A stretch of DNA of 64,000 bases from Rhodococcus sp. 4CII (GTDB lineage Bacteria; Actinomycetota; Actinomycetes; Mycobacteriales; Mycobacteriaceae): positions 1,736,001-1,800,000 of the forward strand of contig NZ_JACCFE010000002.1 in assembly GCF_014256275.1 (NCBI RefSeq), written 5' to 3'. A program made the translations under genes and the position numbers. Every line of letters begins with the position of its first letter. Position 1 is the first letter of the stretch. This document shows, in pieces, positions 18,408 through 28,700 of this stretch. Under the pieces are notes generated by a model. It saw only the letters and a program-made list of their open reading frames with translations. It did no database searches and was not told the origin of the DNA.

Positions 18408-19598
18408 ATGGACTCAGCGAACATCGCGGGCGACGAACCCCCTCACCGATCGTCTGCGCGGGTGACCGTCTCCCGGCTCCGGATCCGCAAGACTCGGACG
18501 ACTCTCGCGGACGGCCGCGAACTCCTCTACTTCGACGACTCCGAGCCGTACGTGTCGGGCGGTGCCACCCGGGAACTGGTGGATTCGCGTCCGCTGCCAC
18601 CCGCGGTGTCGCAGTCGCAGATGCGTTTCGACGTGCTCACCGGGGAGTGGGTGGTCATCGCCGCGCAGCGGATGGACCGCACGTTCCTGCCGCCGCCGGA
18701 CGCGTCGCCGCTCGCGCCGAGCCGGCCGGGCAAGGCGCCCACGGAGATTCCGGCCGGCGACTACGACGTGGTGGTGTTCGAGAACCGCTTCCCGTCGCTC
18801 GCGACGGCCGCCGCCGAGCAGGACCTCCCGGACTGCGTCGACGGTGAGGCGCTGTGGCCACTGGCGCCGGGAGCGGGCCGGTGCGAGGTGGTGTGCTTCA
18901 CCAGCAACCCGGATGCCGCATTCTCCACCCTGAGCGTCGACCGGGTCCGCACCGTCGTCGACGTCTGGGCCGACCGAACCGCCGAACTGTCGGCGTTGCC
19001 GGGGGTGCGGCAGGTGTTCTGCTTCGAGAACCGGGGCAAGGAAATCGGTGTCACCCTCACCCATCCGCACGGGCAGATCTACGCCTACCCGTATCTGCCG
19101 CCGCGCACGGACGCGCTGATCCGGCGGTCCCGCGAGCACTTCGAGAGCACCGGGCGACTGCTGCTCGCCGACGTCCTCGACGCCGAACGCCGCTCCGGCC
19201 GGCGGGTGGTCCTGGCGGGCGAACACTGGACCGCCTACGTTCCGGCCGCCTCGCGCTGGCCGCTGGAGGTGCATCTCGCACCGCACCGCGACACCCGTGA
19301 CCTCGCCGAACTGACCGACGACGAGCGCGACGAACTCGCGGAGGTGTATCTCGAACTGCTGCGGCGGGTCGAGCGCTTCTTCGACGGTGTCGACGCCGTG
19401 CCCTACATCGCGGCCTGGCACCAGGCGCCCGTCGGCGAGGACCGCCCGCTGGGGCGGCTGCACCTGCAACTGTTCTCGATGATGCGATCGCCCGGCCGGA
19501 TGAAGTACCTGGCCGGCTCCGAATCCGGGATGGGGGCGTGGGTCAACGACACCACGCCCGAGCGCATCGCCGACCGGCTGCGGGAGGTGGCGTCGTGA
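18408..19598 (+). CDS. galT: Galactose-1-phosphate uridylyltransferase
   Basis: 396 residues. TLTHPHGQIYAYPYLPPR holds the HxHxQ catalytic motif of GalT, whose central His carries the UMP. FDVLTGEWVVIAAQRMDR near residue 70 and FENRFPSL are also family features. Swaps UMP between UDP-glucose and galactose-1-phosphate in the Leloir pathway. Its stop overlaps the galK start (GTGA), so the pair is a coupled operon. The ATG follows a TTGACT/CAGAAT promoter directly. Confidence 0.93.
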   Translation: MDSANIAGDEPPHRSSARVTVSRLRIRKTRTTLADGRELLYFDDSEPYVSGGATRELVDSRPLPPAVSQSQMRFDVLTGEWVVIAAQRMDRTFLPPPDASPLAPSRPGKAPTEIPAGDYDVVVFENRFPSLATAAAEQDLPDCVDGEALWPLAPGAGRCEVVCFTSNPDAAFSTLSVDRVRTVVDVWADRTAELSALPGVRQVFCFENRGKEIGVTLTHPHGQIYAYPYLPPRTDALIRRSREHFESTGRLLLADVLDAERRSGRRVVLAGEHWTAYVPAASRWPLEVHLAPHRDTRDLAELTDDERDELAEVYLELLRRVERFFDGVDAVPYIAAWHQAPVGEDRPLGRLHLQLFSMMRSPGRMKYLAGSESGMGAWVNDTTPERIADRLREVAS

Positions 19599-20785
19599 AT
19601 GCGGCGCAGTGGGTGGCCCCCGTCGACGTCCATGCCGTCGGCGGCACCGCGGAGTCGTTGTTCCGCAGCACGTTCGGTGGCGCCGCGGACGGCGTCTGGG
19701 CGGCGCCCGGCCGGGTCAACCTCATCGGCGAGCACGTCGACTACGCCGGCGGGCTGGTGCTGCCGTTCGCCCTCCCCTACGTCACCGTGGTCGCCGTCCG
19801 AGCGCGCGGCGACGGGATCCTGCGCGCCGTGTCCACGCACACGGACGAGTCCTGGCAGGGTTCGCTCGCAGGTGTCGGCCCGGGCCATCCGTCCGGCTGG
19901 GCCGCGTACGTCGCCGGGGTGGTGTGGGCGCTGCGCCGGTCCGGGCATCTCACGGCTGGAACGGGTTTCGACGTGGCAGTGCATTCGACGGTCCCGGTCG
20001 GCTCCGGGCTGTCGAGTTCGGCCGCGCTCGAGTGCGCGTTCGCGCTCGCCGTCGCCGACCTCGCCGGACTGCCCACGGACGAGTCCGGCCGCCGGCCGCT
20101 GATCACCGCGTCCATCCTCGCGGAGAACGAGATCGCCGGCGCGTCCACCGGCGGCATGGACCAGTCGGTCGCGATGCTCGCCCGCCCCGGCCACGCGGTA
20201 CTTCTCGACTGCCGGGACGGCGCGAGCAGGCACGTCCCGCTCGACTTCGACTCCGCGGGCGCGCGGCTGGTGGTCATCGACACCAACGCACCGCACCGGC
20301 TGGTCGACGGCCGGTACGGCAACCGGCGCGCCGCCATCGAGAAGGCCTGCGCCGACCTCGGCGTCGCCACCCTGCGCGACGTCGACGACGCCGATACCGC
20401 CGTCGCGGCGCTGGGTTCCCCCGCCGCGGCCCGGGCCCGGCACGTGCTCACCGAGATCCGGCGTGTCACCGAGGTCGCCGGACTCCTCGACCGCGGCCGG
20501 ATCGCCGACACCGGCGACGCCCTGAACCGTTCGCACGCGTCGTTGCGGGACGACTACGAGGTCAGTTCCGTCGAACTCGATTCCGCCGTCGACGCGGCGC
20601 TGGCGGCAGGCGCCTGGGGTGCGCGGATGACCGGGGGCGGCTTCGGCGGCTCCGCGATCGCCCTCGTGCCCGCCGACCGGGTCGACGCCGTCGCCGAGAA
20701 CGTCGTCCGCCGGGCCGAATCCGCCGCCCTGCCCACACCGCAGTTCCTATCCGCCGAGCCGTCGGGCTCGGCCCACCGACTCTGA
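19595..20785 (+). CDS. galK: Galactokinase
   Basis: 396 residues from GTG at 19595, with GGGAGGTGG upstream. GRVNLIGEHVDYAGGLVLP is the galactokinase signature; PVGSGLSSSAALECAFALA is the GHMP-kinase ATP-binding loop; RMTGGGFGGSAIALVP is the C-terminal GHMP motif. Phosphorylates galactose with ATP and supplies the substrate for GalT. No epimerase (galE) is adjacent. An in-frame upstream start within galT is rejected in favour of the overlapping GTG. Confidence 0.94.
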   Translation: MNAAQWVAPVDVHAVGGTAESLFRSTFGGAADGVWAAPGRVNLIGEHVDYAGGLVLPFALPYVTVVAVRARGDGILRAVSTHTDESWQGSLAGVGPGHPSGWAAYVAGVVWALRRSGHLTAGTGFDVAVHSTVPVGSGLSSSAALECAFALAVADLAGLPTDESGRRPLITASILAENEIAGASTGGMDQSVAMLARPGHAVLLDCRDGASRHVPLDFDSAGARLVVIDTNAPHRLVDGRYGNRRAAIEKACADLGVATLRDVDDADTAVAALGSPAAARARHVLTEIRRVTEVAGLLDRGRIADTGDALNRSHASLRDDYEVSSVELDSAVDAALAAGAWGARMTGGGFGGSAIALVPADRVDAVAENVVRRAESAALPTPQFLSAEPSGSAHRL

Positions 20786-20887
20786 ACGTCCCGTACCACT
20801 GGAGCGAAATCTAGGAATCCCGCTGGAGCGTGGACGTACCGTGGTGCAAAGCGGTCGTGACTGGTCTGCCGCGGTAAGGAGGCGGGT

Positions 20888-22207
20888 GTGGACGACACCG
20901 ATGCTGCGCGGCAGAGGCGGATCGTGGAGGTCCTCGTCGAGACCTTCGCCGACCTGATGGAGGCGGACCCGAGCGCGTTTCGCACGAAATTCCGGAAGAT
21001 GGCCGCCGATCCGTTCGCCTTCTACCGCGGCAGCGCCTGCCTGTTCTACGACGATCTGCGAAACTTCGACGATCCGTGGGCGGACGAGCGCACCGGCCGG
21101 GTGTGGATTCACGGCGATCTTCACCTGGAGAATTTCGGCACGTACATGAACTCGGAAGGCACCCTCGTCTTCGACGTCAACGATTTCGACGAGGCGTACG
21201 TGGGGCACTTCAGCTGGGATCTTCGTCGCTTCGTCGCGAGTCTGGCCCTGATGGGCTGGCAGAAGGCCCTCCCCGACAAGGACGTCCGGGCGCTGGCCGA
21301 GACGTATCTGCGCAGTTACGTCGAGCAGGTCCTGCAGTATGCGCGGGAAGAGGCGGACGAGGCGTATGCGTTGCGCCTGGACAATTCGCGCGGTGCCATT
21401 CACGATCTCCTGCTGAGCGCGCGCCTGTCCACGCGGGTGAGTCTGCTCGAATCGGTCACGGTGCTCGAGGACTACGACCGGCACTTCCGCCGCGGCCGCG
21501 GGGTCCGCGAACTGGAGGAGGCGGAACGTGCAACGGTCTGCGAGGCAGTCGAGACGTACGTCGAGAGGGTCCCGCGCAGCAAGCGGTCCGCCCGCCCGGT
21601 GTTCTACAGCATCAAGGACGTGGTGGGGCGGAAGGGCTTCGGGATCGGCAGCGCCGGCCTGCCCGCGTACAACGTGCTCATCGAAGGGACAACGCAGGCC
21701 CTCGAGAACGACATCGTGCTCTCCCTCAAACAGGGCAACGTCGCCGCACCGAGCCGCATCGTCGACGAACCCGCCGTCCGCGGCTACTTCGAGCACGAAG
21801 GTCATCGCACCGCGGTGAGTCAGCGGGCCCTGCAGGTTCACACGGATCCGCTGCTCGGCTACACGGAGATCGACGGCACCGGTTTCGTGGTCGCCGAACT
21901 CTCCCCGTACGAACTGGACCTGGACTGGTCCGATCTCACCGAGCCGGAGGACATCACGCCGGTGCTCGAGGATCTCGGCCGGGCGACCGCGAAGGTGCAC
22001 TGCGTCTCCGACGAGGACAGTGACCAGACGCTGGTCACGTTTCAGACCGAGGACGCCGTCCGCAGTGTCCTCGACGGCAGGCTGGACGAATTCGTCGACG
22101 AGATCGTCGAATTCGGCATCAAATATGCCGAGGTGAGCCGCAGGGATCACCAGCTGTTCGTGAACGCGTTCCGGGAGGGTGAGATCACCGGCGTGTCCGC
22201 GACCTGA
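20888..22207 (+). CDS. DUF2252 family protein (kinase-like fold)
   Basis: 439 residues. FRTKFRKMAADPFAFYRGSA, the phosphotransferase-like WIHGDLHLENFGTY and LVFDVNDFDEAYVGHFSWDLRR are the defining DUF2252 segments; HGDLHxEN and DxND resemble the catalytic and metal-binding loops of aminoglycoside-phosphotransferase-like kinases. The substrate is unknown. GTG at 20888 has an AAGGAGG site. Convergent with the iniC gene, 11 bases away. Confidence 0.85.
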   Translation: MDDTDAARQRRIVEVLVETFADLMEADPSAFRTKFRKMAADPFAFYRGSACLFYDDLRNFDDPWADERTGRVWIHGDLHLENFGTYMNSEGTLVFDVNDFDEAYVGHFSWDLRRFVASLALMGWQKALPDKDVRALAETYLRSYVEQVLQYAREEADEAYALRLDNSRGAIHDLLLSARLSTRVSLLESVTVLEDYDRHFRRGRGVRELEEAERATVCEAVETYVERVPRSKRSARPVFYSIKDVVGRKGFGIGSAGLPAYNVLIEGTTQALENDIVLSLKQGNVAAPSRIVDEPAVRGYFEHEGHRTAVSQRALQVHTDPLLGYTEIDGTGFVVAELSPYELDLDWSDLTEPEDITPVLEDLGRATAKVHCVSDEDSDQTLVTFQTEDAVRSVLDGRLDEFVDEIVEFGIKYAEVSRRDHQLFVNAFREGEITGVSAT

Positions 22208-22218
22208 CACGGACGGTC

Positions 22219-23715
22219 TTACAGGCGGACCGTGTTCAGCTCCTCGAGCACACCCTCCGCGCTGCGGGCCGCCACGGTGCAGGCCCGCGCCGTGAACTGG
22301 TCGAGCAGCGGATGCCGGGCCCGTTCGCGCCACTTCCGGACCGCGGCGAGTGCCCGCATCCGCTGCAACTCGACGGAGTCGTCGCCGTCGGTGCCGAGTC
22401 GTTCGCAGATCTGGATCCCGAAGCCGCCGATCAGGCGCTGCAACTCGGCCACGTCGTCGGCGGGCAGTCCCACCTCGGTGGACCGCAGCCGCCCGAGCAG
22501 CCGCAGCTCCTGGAACCCGTGCACGTCGGAGAGCAGTCGTTCGGCCGACAGCAGGATCTCGCTCGCGCCCGGCACGGGATGTGTCGTGAGTACCCGCTTG
22601 AGTGCCACAAGGGCCGAGTGCGTCTTCAACTGATCGGCCCGCTGACCGAACTGGATGTCGATCACCTGGCGCAACTCGTCGAGTCCGCTGCGTTCCACCA
22701 GCTCGGCCGCCAACGTCGGCGAGTCCTTGGTGCCCAACCGGATCAGCGTGACGGCCATCCGAATCCCGAAGAGCCCGAAGCGGTCCGCGAGCTGGGCCCG
22801 CATCCGCGCGTCCACGGGCAGCGGGCTGTCCGCACGCGCGAAGCGGTCGGCGGACAGCATCGCCAGGTTCAGATCGTCCACCGGGACCTCGGCCAGATGC
22901 TGGAACGCGGTGAACTCGGCCTGCCGCATCGTGCGGGCACCGAGCGCCAGCAGACCCGCGACGGGGACGACGGCCTGACACAGCCCGGTCCGCTCGAGTT
23001 CGCCCGCGAACCGGGACGCCACCTCCTTCGCGGACATCATGGCGTCCAGGCGGCCCGCCCCCACCTCGTCGGCCCGCGACACCACACCGACGACACCGAG
23101 CGGCCCCGACTCGTCGCCCACGTGGTCGCCGATCTGACCGAGGAACTGGACGTCGGTCGCGTTGAGCGTGCGCAGCAGGTAGACCACGGCGTCGGCGCCG
23201 GACGCCTCGTTGTCGGGGGTCAGCATCTCGAGCGTGCGGGCCGAGACGTCCCGCGACAGCGAGGACGTGCCGGGGGTGTCGATAATCGTCGTGTGCGCAA
23301 GCGCGGACGACGGCCACTCCACGTCCAGGCGGTCCACCTGATCGGCGGTGAGGTGGCCCAGGTCGAACGTGAGATGCCCGTCGCGGCGCAGCACCGGCAC
23401 GTTCGCGGAACGCTGAGCGCCGGTGCCCGGGTCCGCCTGGTACCACGCCGTGACGGTGGGCGTCGAGCCGCTGCGGTACCACGTGACGACCCGGGTGCAC
23501 TCCGTCGCGTCGGTGGGCGCGATGTCCTGCCCCACCAGGGAATTGAGCAGGGTGGACTTGCCCGCCTTCAGCGAACCGGCCAGGGCCACCCGCAACGGCT
23601 GTTCCAGGCGACGCGCGCATTCGGTCAGCTGATCCCGGATCTCGGGACTTCCCGCGTACAGCCGGCGGGCGGACGCGATCAGCTCGCGGGCGTCGTGCAA
23701 CGGAGCGGCGCTCAT
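22219..23715 (-). CDS. iniC: IniC-type dynamin-like GTPase, locus 1
   Basis: 498 residues. G1 is GSLKAGKS (47-54), followed by TDATECTRVVTW (switch), IIDTPGTSS (G3) and VVSRADEV (G4-like). The rest is helical with no obvious membrane anchor. Similar to mycobacterial IniC, the partner of IniA in the isoniazid-inducible iniBAC operon, whose products act at the cell envelope. Its ATG overlaps the iniA stop (ATGA), indicating coupled translation and probably a 1:1 complex. Paralogous to the protein encoded at 49800-51248. Confidence 0.87.
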   Translation of the reverse strand: MSAAPLHDARELIASARRLYAGSPEIRDQLTECARRLEQPLRVALAGSLKAGKSTLLNSLVGQDIAPTDATECTRVVTWYRSGSTPTVTAWYQADPGTGAQRSANVPVLRRDGHLTFDLGHLTADQVDRLDVEWPSSALAHTTIIDTPGTSSLSRDVSARTLEMLTPDNEASGADAVVYLLRTLNATDVQFLGQIGDHVGDESGPLGVVGVVSRADEVGAGRLDAMMSAKEVASRFAGELERTGLCQAVVPVAGLLALGARTMRQAEFTAFQHLAEVPVDDLNLAMLSADRFARADSPLPVDARMRAQLADRFGLFGIRMAVTLIRLGTKDSPTLAAELVERSGLDELRQVIDIQFGQRADQLKTHSALVALKRVLTTHPVPGASEILLSAERLLSDVHGFQELRLLGRLRSTEVGLPADDVAELQRLIGGFGIQICERLGTDGDDSVELQRMRALAAVRKWRERARHPLLDQFTARACTVAARSAEGVLEELNTVRL

Positions 23716-25556
23716 GCCGTGACCGCTCCCGCGTCACCTTCGACGAGTTGCGCCGCTTGCTGTTTCAGGGCGGACGCGACGTGCAGATCCTTCTCGAGCT
23801 GGGCGATCCGCCGGGTCCGCTCGGTGGACTCGAGATTCGCCGCCTCCTGCGCCGCGCGCAACGAGTCGTTGATCGAGCGCAGCGCCTGCTCCGCGATCGC
23901 GGTGAAATGATCGCGCAGGAGCCGCTGGATCGAACGGAGCCGGTCCTTCGACTCCTTGCCCACCTGGAAGCTGGCGTCGTCGGCGAAACGCCGGATCGCG
24001 GCCTTCGCCTCCGCCCGCCGCTTCAGGATCCGGCTCTCCCGGTCCTCCCGGTACGCCTTGGTGCCGAGGAGGACGCCGGCGCCGATCGAGATCGGATTGA
24101 CCAGGGCCATGCCCATCATGGTGGTGATCAGGCCGAACATGAGCACGCCACCGTACGACCCCCGCATACCGACGAGGACCTTCTGGGTGATGCCGATGCG
24201 GCCCGCTTCGAGGTCAGCGAGCGAGGCAACCGGTTCGAGCACCCCGTCCACGTTCGCGACGTCGAGGTGCGGCAGTTCGACGGCGCCCGTCTCGGCGAAA
24301 TGCTGCGCGACCACCTCGGCCAGCCACAGGGCGCGGTCGTGCGCCCAGACGAAGTTGTCGCCGATCGCGGTGGCGAACTCCTGCTCGAGCCACTGTCCCA
24401 GCGCATCCCAGTCCTTGCCGGGGTCGCCCTCGTCGACGGTTTCCTCCGCCTCCCGGGTGACGCGACGCAACCGGTCCCGCAGGTCGTGGTCGATGTCCGC
24501 GGCGAGGTCGGCGATGCCGTCGCCGAGCGTCTGCTGCCACAGCGAAGTCTTCTTGTGGAGTTCCTCGGCGGCGGCCTTCGCCTTCTGCAGTTCGGCCACC
24601 GCCGCGGCACCCTTCGCCGGATCACGCAGGGCGGCAAGCTCACTACCGATTCCCAGGGTGAGATGCTCGGCCGCCGACGACACGTCCAGCGACACGGCCC
24701 GGCGGGTGTTCGCCTCGGCCCGGGCCACCACCCGGTCGCGCAGGAACGCGTACAGCTCGACGAAACCGGATTCGGTGTTGAGTTCCTCGTCCTGCAGTCG
24801 CAGCGCGTGCGAACGCAGCACCGACGAAATCGGGATCAGGGGAACGTCGAGACCGGCACGCGAGAGGTGCCCACGGTCGGCTCCGACGATGTCACGCCAG
24901 TGCGGGTACAGATCGGTCTTGCTGATCAGGCACGCCACCGACGGGCACAGGCTCGTGACCTGACGGATGAACCCGAGCTCCGGTTCGGTGAATTCCTGGC
25001 TGGCGTCGGAGAGGACGAACACGGCGTCTGACGCCGGAATCAACCCGAGTGTGCTCGCGGCGTGCGGGTTGCCTGCGCCACCGACGCCGGGCGTGTCGAC
25101 GAGGACCAGCCCGTCGGCGAGAAGCGGGCTCGGGACGTTGACCTCGACCCGCAGGACCTCCCGGCCCTCGGCTCGCGGCGAGGCGGGGGTGATGCCGTTC
25201 AGCTCGTCGAGGGGCAGGGGCACGCGGATGGGGTCGGCGCCGGGATCGGCGAGGACGAGTTCCGCCGACGCGGTCTCGGCGTTCTGGACGACGGTGGGGA
25301 TCGCAGTCGTCTCGTCGTCCCCCACCGAACACACGGTGAGGTTGAGGAGGGAATTCACGAACTGGCTCTTGCCCTGCTTGAGCGGCCCGACCACCACGAT
25401 CCGCATCCGCGGGTCCTGGACCCGGGTCCGGGCCGAATCGAGCCGCTTCGCGAGGTCACCGCGACCGAACCGCTCGGCCACGCCCAGGGCCTGCGTGAGC
25501 AGCGCCGTCATCGACTGCGACCCGGCTGGACTCTTCTGGGCGGCTGCACTGTCCAT
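23712..25556 (-). CDS. iniA: IniA-type membrane dynamin-like GTPase, locus 1
   Basis: 614 residues. Complete GTPase motifs: GPLKQGKS (57-64), the switch DETTAIPT, DTPG (154-157) and SKTD (212-215). A hydrophobic hairpin at about 468-499 (GVLMFGLITTMMGMALVNP) should insert in the membrane, flanked by long helices. IniA of mycobacteria is a bacterial dynamin-like protein that remodels membrane and is induced by cell-wall antibiotics. ATG at 25556 is chosen; a longer frame runs upstream through two hairpins and is unlikely to be translated. It is separated from iniB by 170 bases with two stem-loops. Confidence 0.88.
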   Translation of the reverse strand: MDSAAAQKSPAGSQSMTALLTQALGVAERFGRGDLAKRLDSARTRVQDPRMRIVVVGPLKQGKSQFVNSLLNLTVCSVGDDETTAIPTVVQNAETASAELVLADPGADPIRVPLPLDELNGITPASPRAEGREVLRVEVNVPSPLLADGLVLVDTPGVGGAGNPHAASTLGLIPASDAVFVLSDASQEFTEPELGFIRQVTSLCPSVACLISKTDLYPHWRDIVGADRGHLSRAGLDVPLIPISSVLRSHALRLQDEELNTESGFVELYAFLRDRVVARAEANTRRAVSLDVSSAAEHLTLGIGSELAALRDPAKGAAAVAELQKAKAAAEELHKKTSLWQQTLGDGIADLAADIDHDLRDRLRRVTREAEETVDEGDPGKDWDALGQWLEQEFATAIGDNFVWAHDRALWLAEVVAQHFAETGAVELPHLDVANVDGVLEPVASLADLEAGRIGITQKVLVGMRGSYGGVLMFGLITTMMGMALVNPISIGAGVLLGTKAYREDRESRILKRRAEAKAAIRRFADDASFQVGKESKDRLRSIQRLLRDHFTAIAEQALRSINDSLRAAQEAANLESTERTRRIAQLEKDLHVASALKQQAAQLVEGDAGAVTA

Positions 25557-25632
25557 GAGTTTCGTTGACCCGCAATTCTTCCGACCTCGTGCGGGCACCT
25601 GTTCGGTACCCCGACACCCGACTGTGTGAAAC

Positions 25633-25661
25633 AGCCCCGTACGCATAACGCGTCCGGGGCT
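25633..25661 (-). terminator. Second hairpin between iniB and iniA
   Basis: AGCCCCG (25633-25639) pairs with CGGGGCT (25655-25661). In the direction of transcription it is followed by GTTTCACAC. It could attenuate transcription into iniA, stabilise an RNA end, or act in the iniA leader. Confidence 0.5.
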
Positions 25662-25677
25662 GATTTCGTTACATCGT

Positions 25678-25722
25678 ACGGCGGTTCCGGCCGCCCCGTC
25701 TGGGGGATGCCGGAACCGCCGT
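25678..25722 (-). terminator. Perfect hairpin directly after iniB
   Basis: ACGGCGGTTCCGG (25678-25690) and its exact complement CCGGAACCGCCGT (25710-25722) enclose an inner CCCC/GGGG pairing. It begins five bases after the iniB stop. No U-tract follows, so partial termination or RNA-end protection, giving more iniB than iniA/iniC product, is a reasonable reading. Confidence 0.65.
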
Positions 25723-25726
25723 CTCG

Positions 25727-28700
25727 TCACGGCTCGAGGTGATCGACCACGCCCGTGACGTCGTGCGAGAGGTCCACCGAGGAGTCGGTGTCGGCGAACA
25801 GCGAGCCATCGGTGGCACCGTGCAGGCCCGAGTCGGCGCCGAACGCGTTGTCCGCGTCGATCGACGACCAGGTGTCGGCTCCGGTGTCGACGGCGCCGCC
25901 CAGGGTGGACCCCAGGCCGCCTGCGACCGACCCGGTGGTGTCGGTCACGATCCCGCCGACCGCACCGAGGTCCGCGGAACCGCCCGTGGTGGCATCCGCA
26001 GTGGCGTCCGCGCCGGCGGAAGCGCCACCCGCGACCGATCCACCGGCGGACGCTGCGCCGTCGAGAGCGCCGCCGACGGCAGCTCCCCCGTCGACCGCTC
26101 CGTCGACGGCACCGTCGAGTGCGCCTCCGACCGAGGTGCCGAGCGATCCGAGTCCGCCCACACCACCCGACAGTCCGGCGCCGAGGTCGGCGGCCGCGTC
26201 GGTGGTGGCGTCCAGGCCACCGGTCAGGCCGGCCGTGGCGTTCACTGCGCTGTCCACGCCGCCTTCGATTCCACCGGCGACGCCGCCGCCGAGGCCGGCA
26301 GCCGCGTCCACCGTGCCGCCGAGGCTTCCGCCGACGTTCGCGGCCGTGTCCAGAGCGCCACCGACGGTGCCGCCCAGGTCAGCCGCCGTGTCGAGGGCGC
26401 CGCCCAGATTTGCGTCCAGGCTCGCACCGGCATCGGCGACCGCGCCGACCGAGGCACCGACATCGCCGACCGCGTCGACGGCACCGCCGACGCTGCCCGT
26501 CAGTGCCGAGCCGAGGCCCGCACCGGTGTCGAGGAGTCCACCCAGACCGCCGGTGAGGCCGCTGGTCAGACCGGCGCCCAGGCCACCGGCCGTGTCCAGT
26601 CCGCCGACCAGGTTGGTTCCGAGGCTGCCGCCCAGGTCCGCCCCGGCGTCGGCGACCGCGCCGACACCTGCCGCGACACCGGCACCGATGCCGGCCGCCG
26701 CGTCGGCGCCGCCCGCGACACCGCCGCCGACCGCCCCGCCCACATTGCCCGTCAGCTCACTGCCGGCGTCGAGCAGTCCGCCGAGCGCGCCGTCGACGCC
26801 GCCCGTCAGGCCACCCGCGAGTTCGGTGCCCGCGTCGAGCGCACCGTCCAGGGCGCCACCCACGCCGGCCGCGGCATCGAGGCCCAGGTCTGCGTCCAGA
26901 GCGGAGTCGAGATCGAGTCCGCCACCGGCCTCCAGTGCCGTCTCCAGTGCGGAACCGAGGGTCGCGCTGAGGCCACCGTCAGCTCCCAGGACGCCGCCGA
27001 GAGCGGTGCCCAGGGTGCTTCCGATGCTGCCCTCCGCGCCGAGCACGCTGTCGAGGTCGAGGGCGCCGCCGGTTTCCAGTGCGCCGCCGAGCACTCCGCC
27101 GAGCGCAGCACCGAGGTCCGCGCCCGCCGCGCCGCCGGCACCGAACGCCCCGCCCAGCAGGCCACCGAGGTCGGTCGCGCCGCCGAGGTCGATCCCGCCG
27201 TCCGCGCCGAGGACCGCGTCGAGCGCCGCACCCAGACCGGCGGTCGCGTCACCGTCGACTCCGAGGACGCCACCGAGCGCACTGCTGATCGTGGTGCCCA
27301 GATCGGCACCGGTGTCGAGGACACCGCCCAGCCCGAGCCCGCTCTCCAACGCGCCACCCAGGACGGTTCCGAGGTTCGCGCCGGCGTCGCCGCCCAGGCC
27401 GAGGGCCCCGCTCAGCGCCGTCGTCAGCTCCGACGTCAGTTCTCCGCCCAGGCCCAGGTCGCCGCCCAGCCCGAGGCCGGCGCCGAGGTCCAGGCCGCCG
27501 CCCAGCAGGCCGCCGAGGTCGATGTCCGTCACGCCGCCGGCGCCGAGCACGGCGTCGAGGGTGGTGCCCAGTTCGGTGGCCAGGCCACCGTCCAGGCCGA
27601 GTGCGCCGCCGAGGACCGTGCCGAGTGCGGCGTCCAGTCCCAGTCCGCTGTCGAGTGCGCCGGACAGGGCGCCGCCCAGGCCGCCGTCCAGGTCCAGGGC
27701 GCCGCCGAGCAGACCGCCCAGCGCGCCGCCGAGGTCGGCGCTGACGTCGCCGCCGGCACCGAGAACACCACCGAGGATGCCGCTCAACGCGCCACCCAGG
27801 CCGGCGTCGGTACCGAGCACCGCGCCGAGGTCGAGTCCGCCGCCGGCACCGAGCACGGCGTCCAGCGCGGTACCCAGACCGGCCGTGAGGTCGCCGCCCA
27901 CTCCGAGTTCACCACCGAGCAGACCGCCCAGCGCCCCGCCGAGGCTGCCGCCCGCACCGAGGATCGCGTCGAGGTCCAGCCCGCCGCCCAGATCCGCGAT
28001 CGAACCGAGGGTCGCGCCCAGCGCCCCACCGAGGTCGGCGCTCAGGTCGCCGCCGGCACCGAGAACACCACCGAGCGCGCCACCGAGGACCGCACCGAGG
28101 TCGGTACCGAGCACCCCGCCGAGCGAACCGGCGACGTCACCGAGCAGGTCACCGCCGAGCAGGCCGTCGAGGGTGGCACCCAATCCGCCACCGGCACCGA
28201 TGGCCGCGTCGAGCGCACCACCCAGTGCGCCACCGAGACCGGCGTCGACACCGAGCACGCTCCCGAGGGTCGTTCCGAGAACGGCACCGAGATCCAGGCC
28301 GCCGGCGACGCCGGTGAGGATGTCGCCGTCCAGGCTGCCACCCAGGTCCACGACGCTGCCGAGCGCGGCACCGAGTGCCGCACCCAGCTCGGCGCCCAGG
28401 TCGCCGCCGATCGACAGTGCGGGCGCGAGGATCCCGGTGAGACCACCGGCCACGTTGAGCACCGGCAGTGCCGTGATGGCCGCGGTGAGAGTGGTGGCGA
28501 GCTGCGCGGTCACGTCGGCACCCAGTCCGAGGGCGCCGCCGAGGGCGCCGCTGACCACGGTGCCGATGTCGAGGGCGCTGCCGAGGTCGAGGCCACCGGT
28601 GAGGGAGAGGGCCGCGTCGAGGGCAGCACCCAGTGCTGCGCCGAGCTGTGCACCGATCTCGCCGCCGATCTCCAGGGCCGCACCGAGAGCGGCGCTCAAA

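Noticed and set aside
20747..23737. Long minus-strand frame spanning the DUF2252 gene and iniC region
   Set aside because: It is out of frame with iniC and antisense to the DUF2252 gene; its product is Arg-rich without motifs.
25557..25730. 58-residue N-terminal extension of IniA
   Set aside because: The extra sequence is encoded by two terminator-like hairpins and has no ribosome-binding site or similarity to the paralogue.
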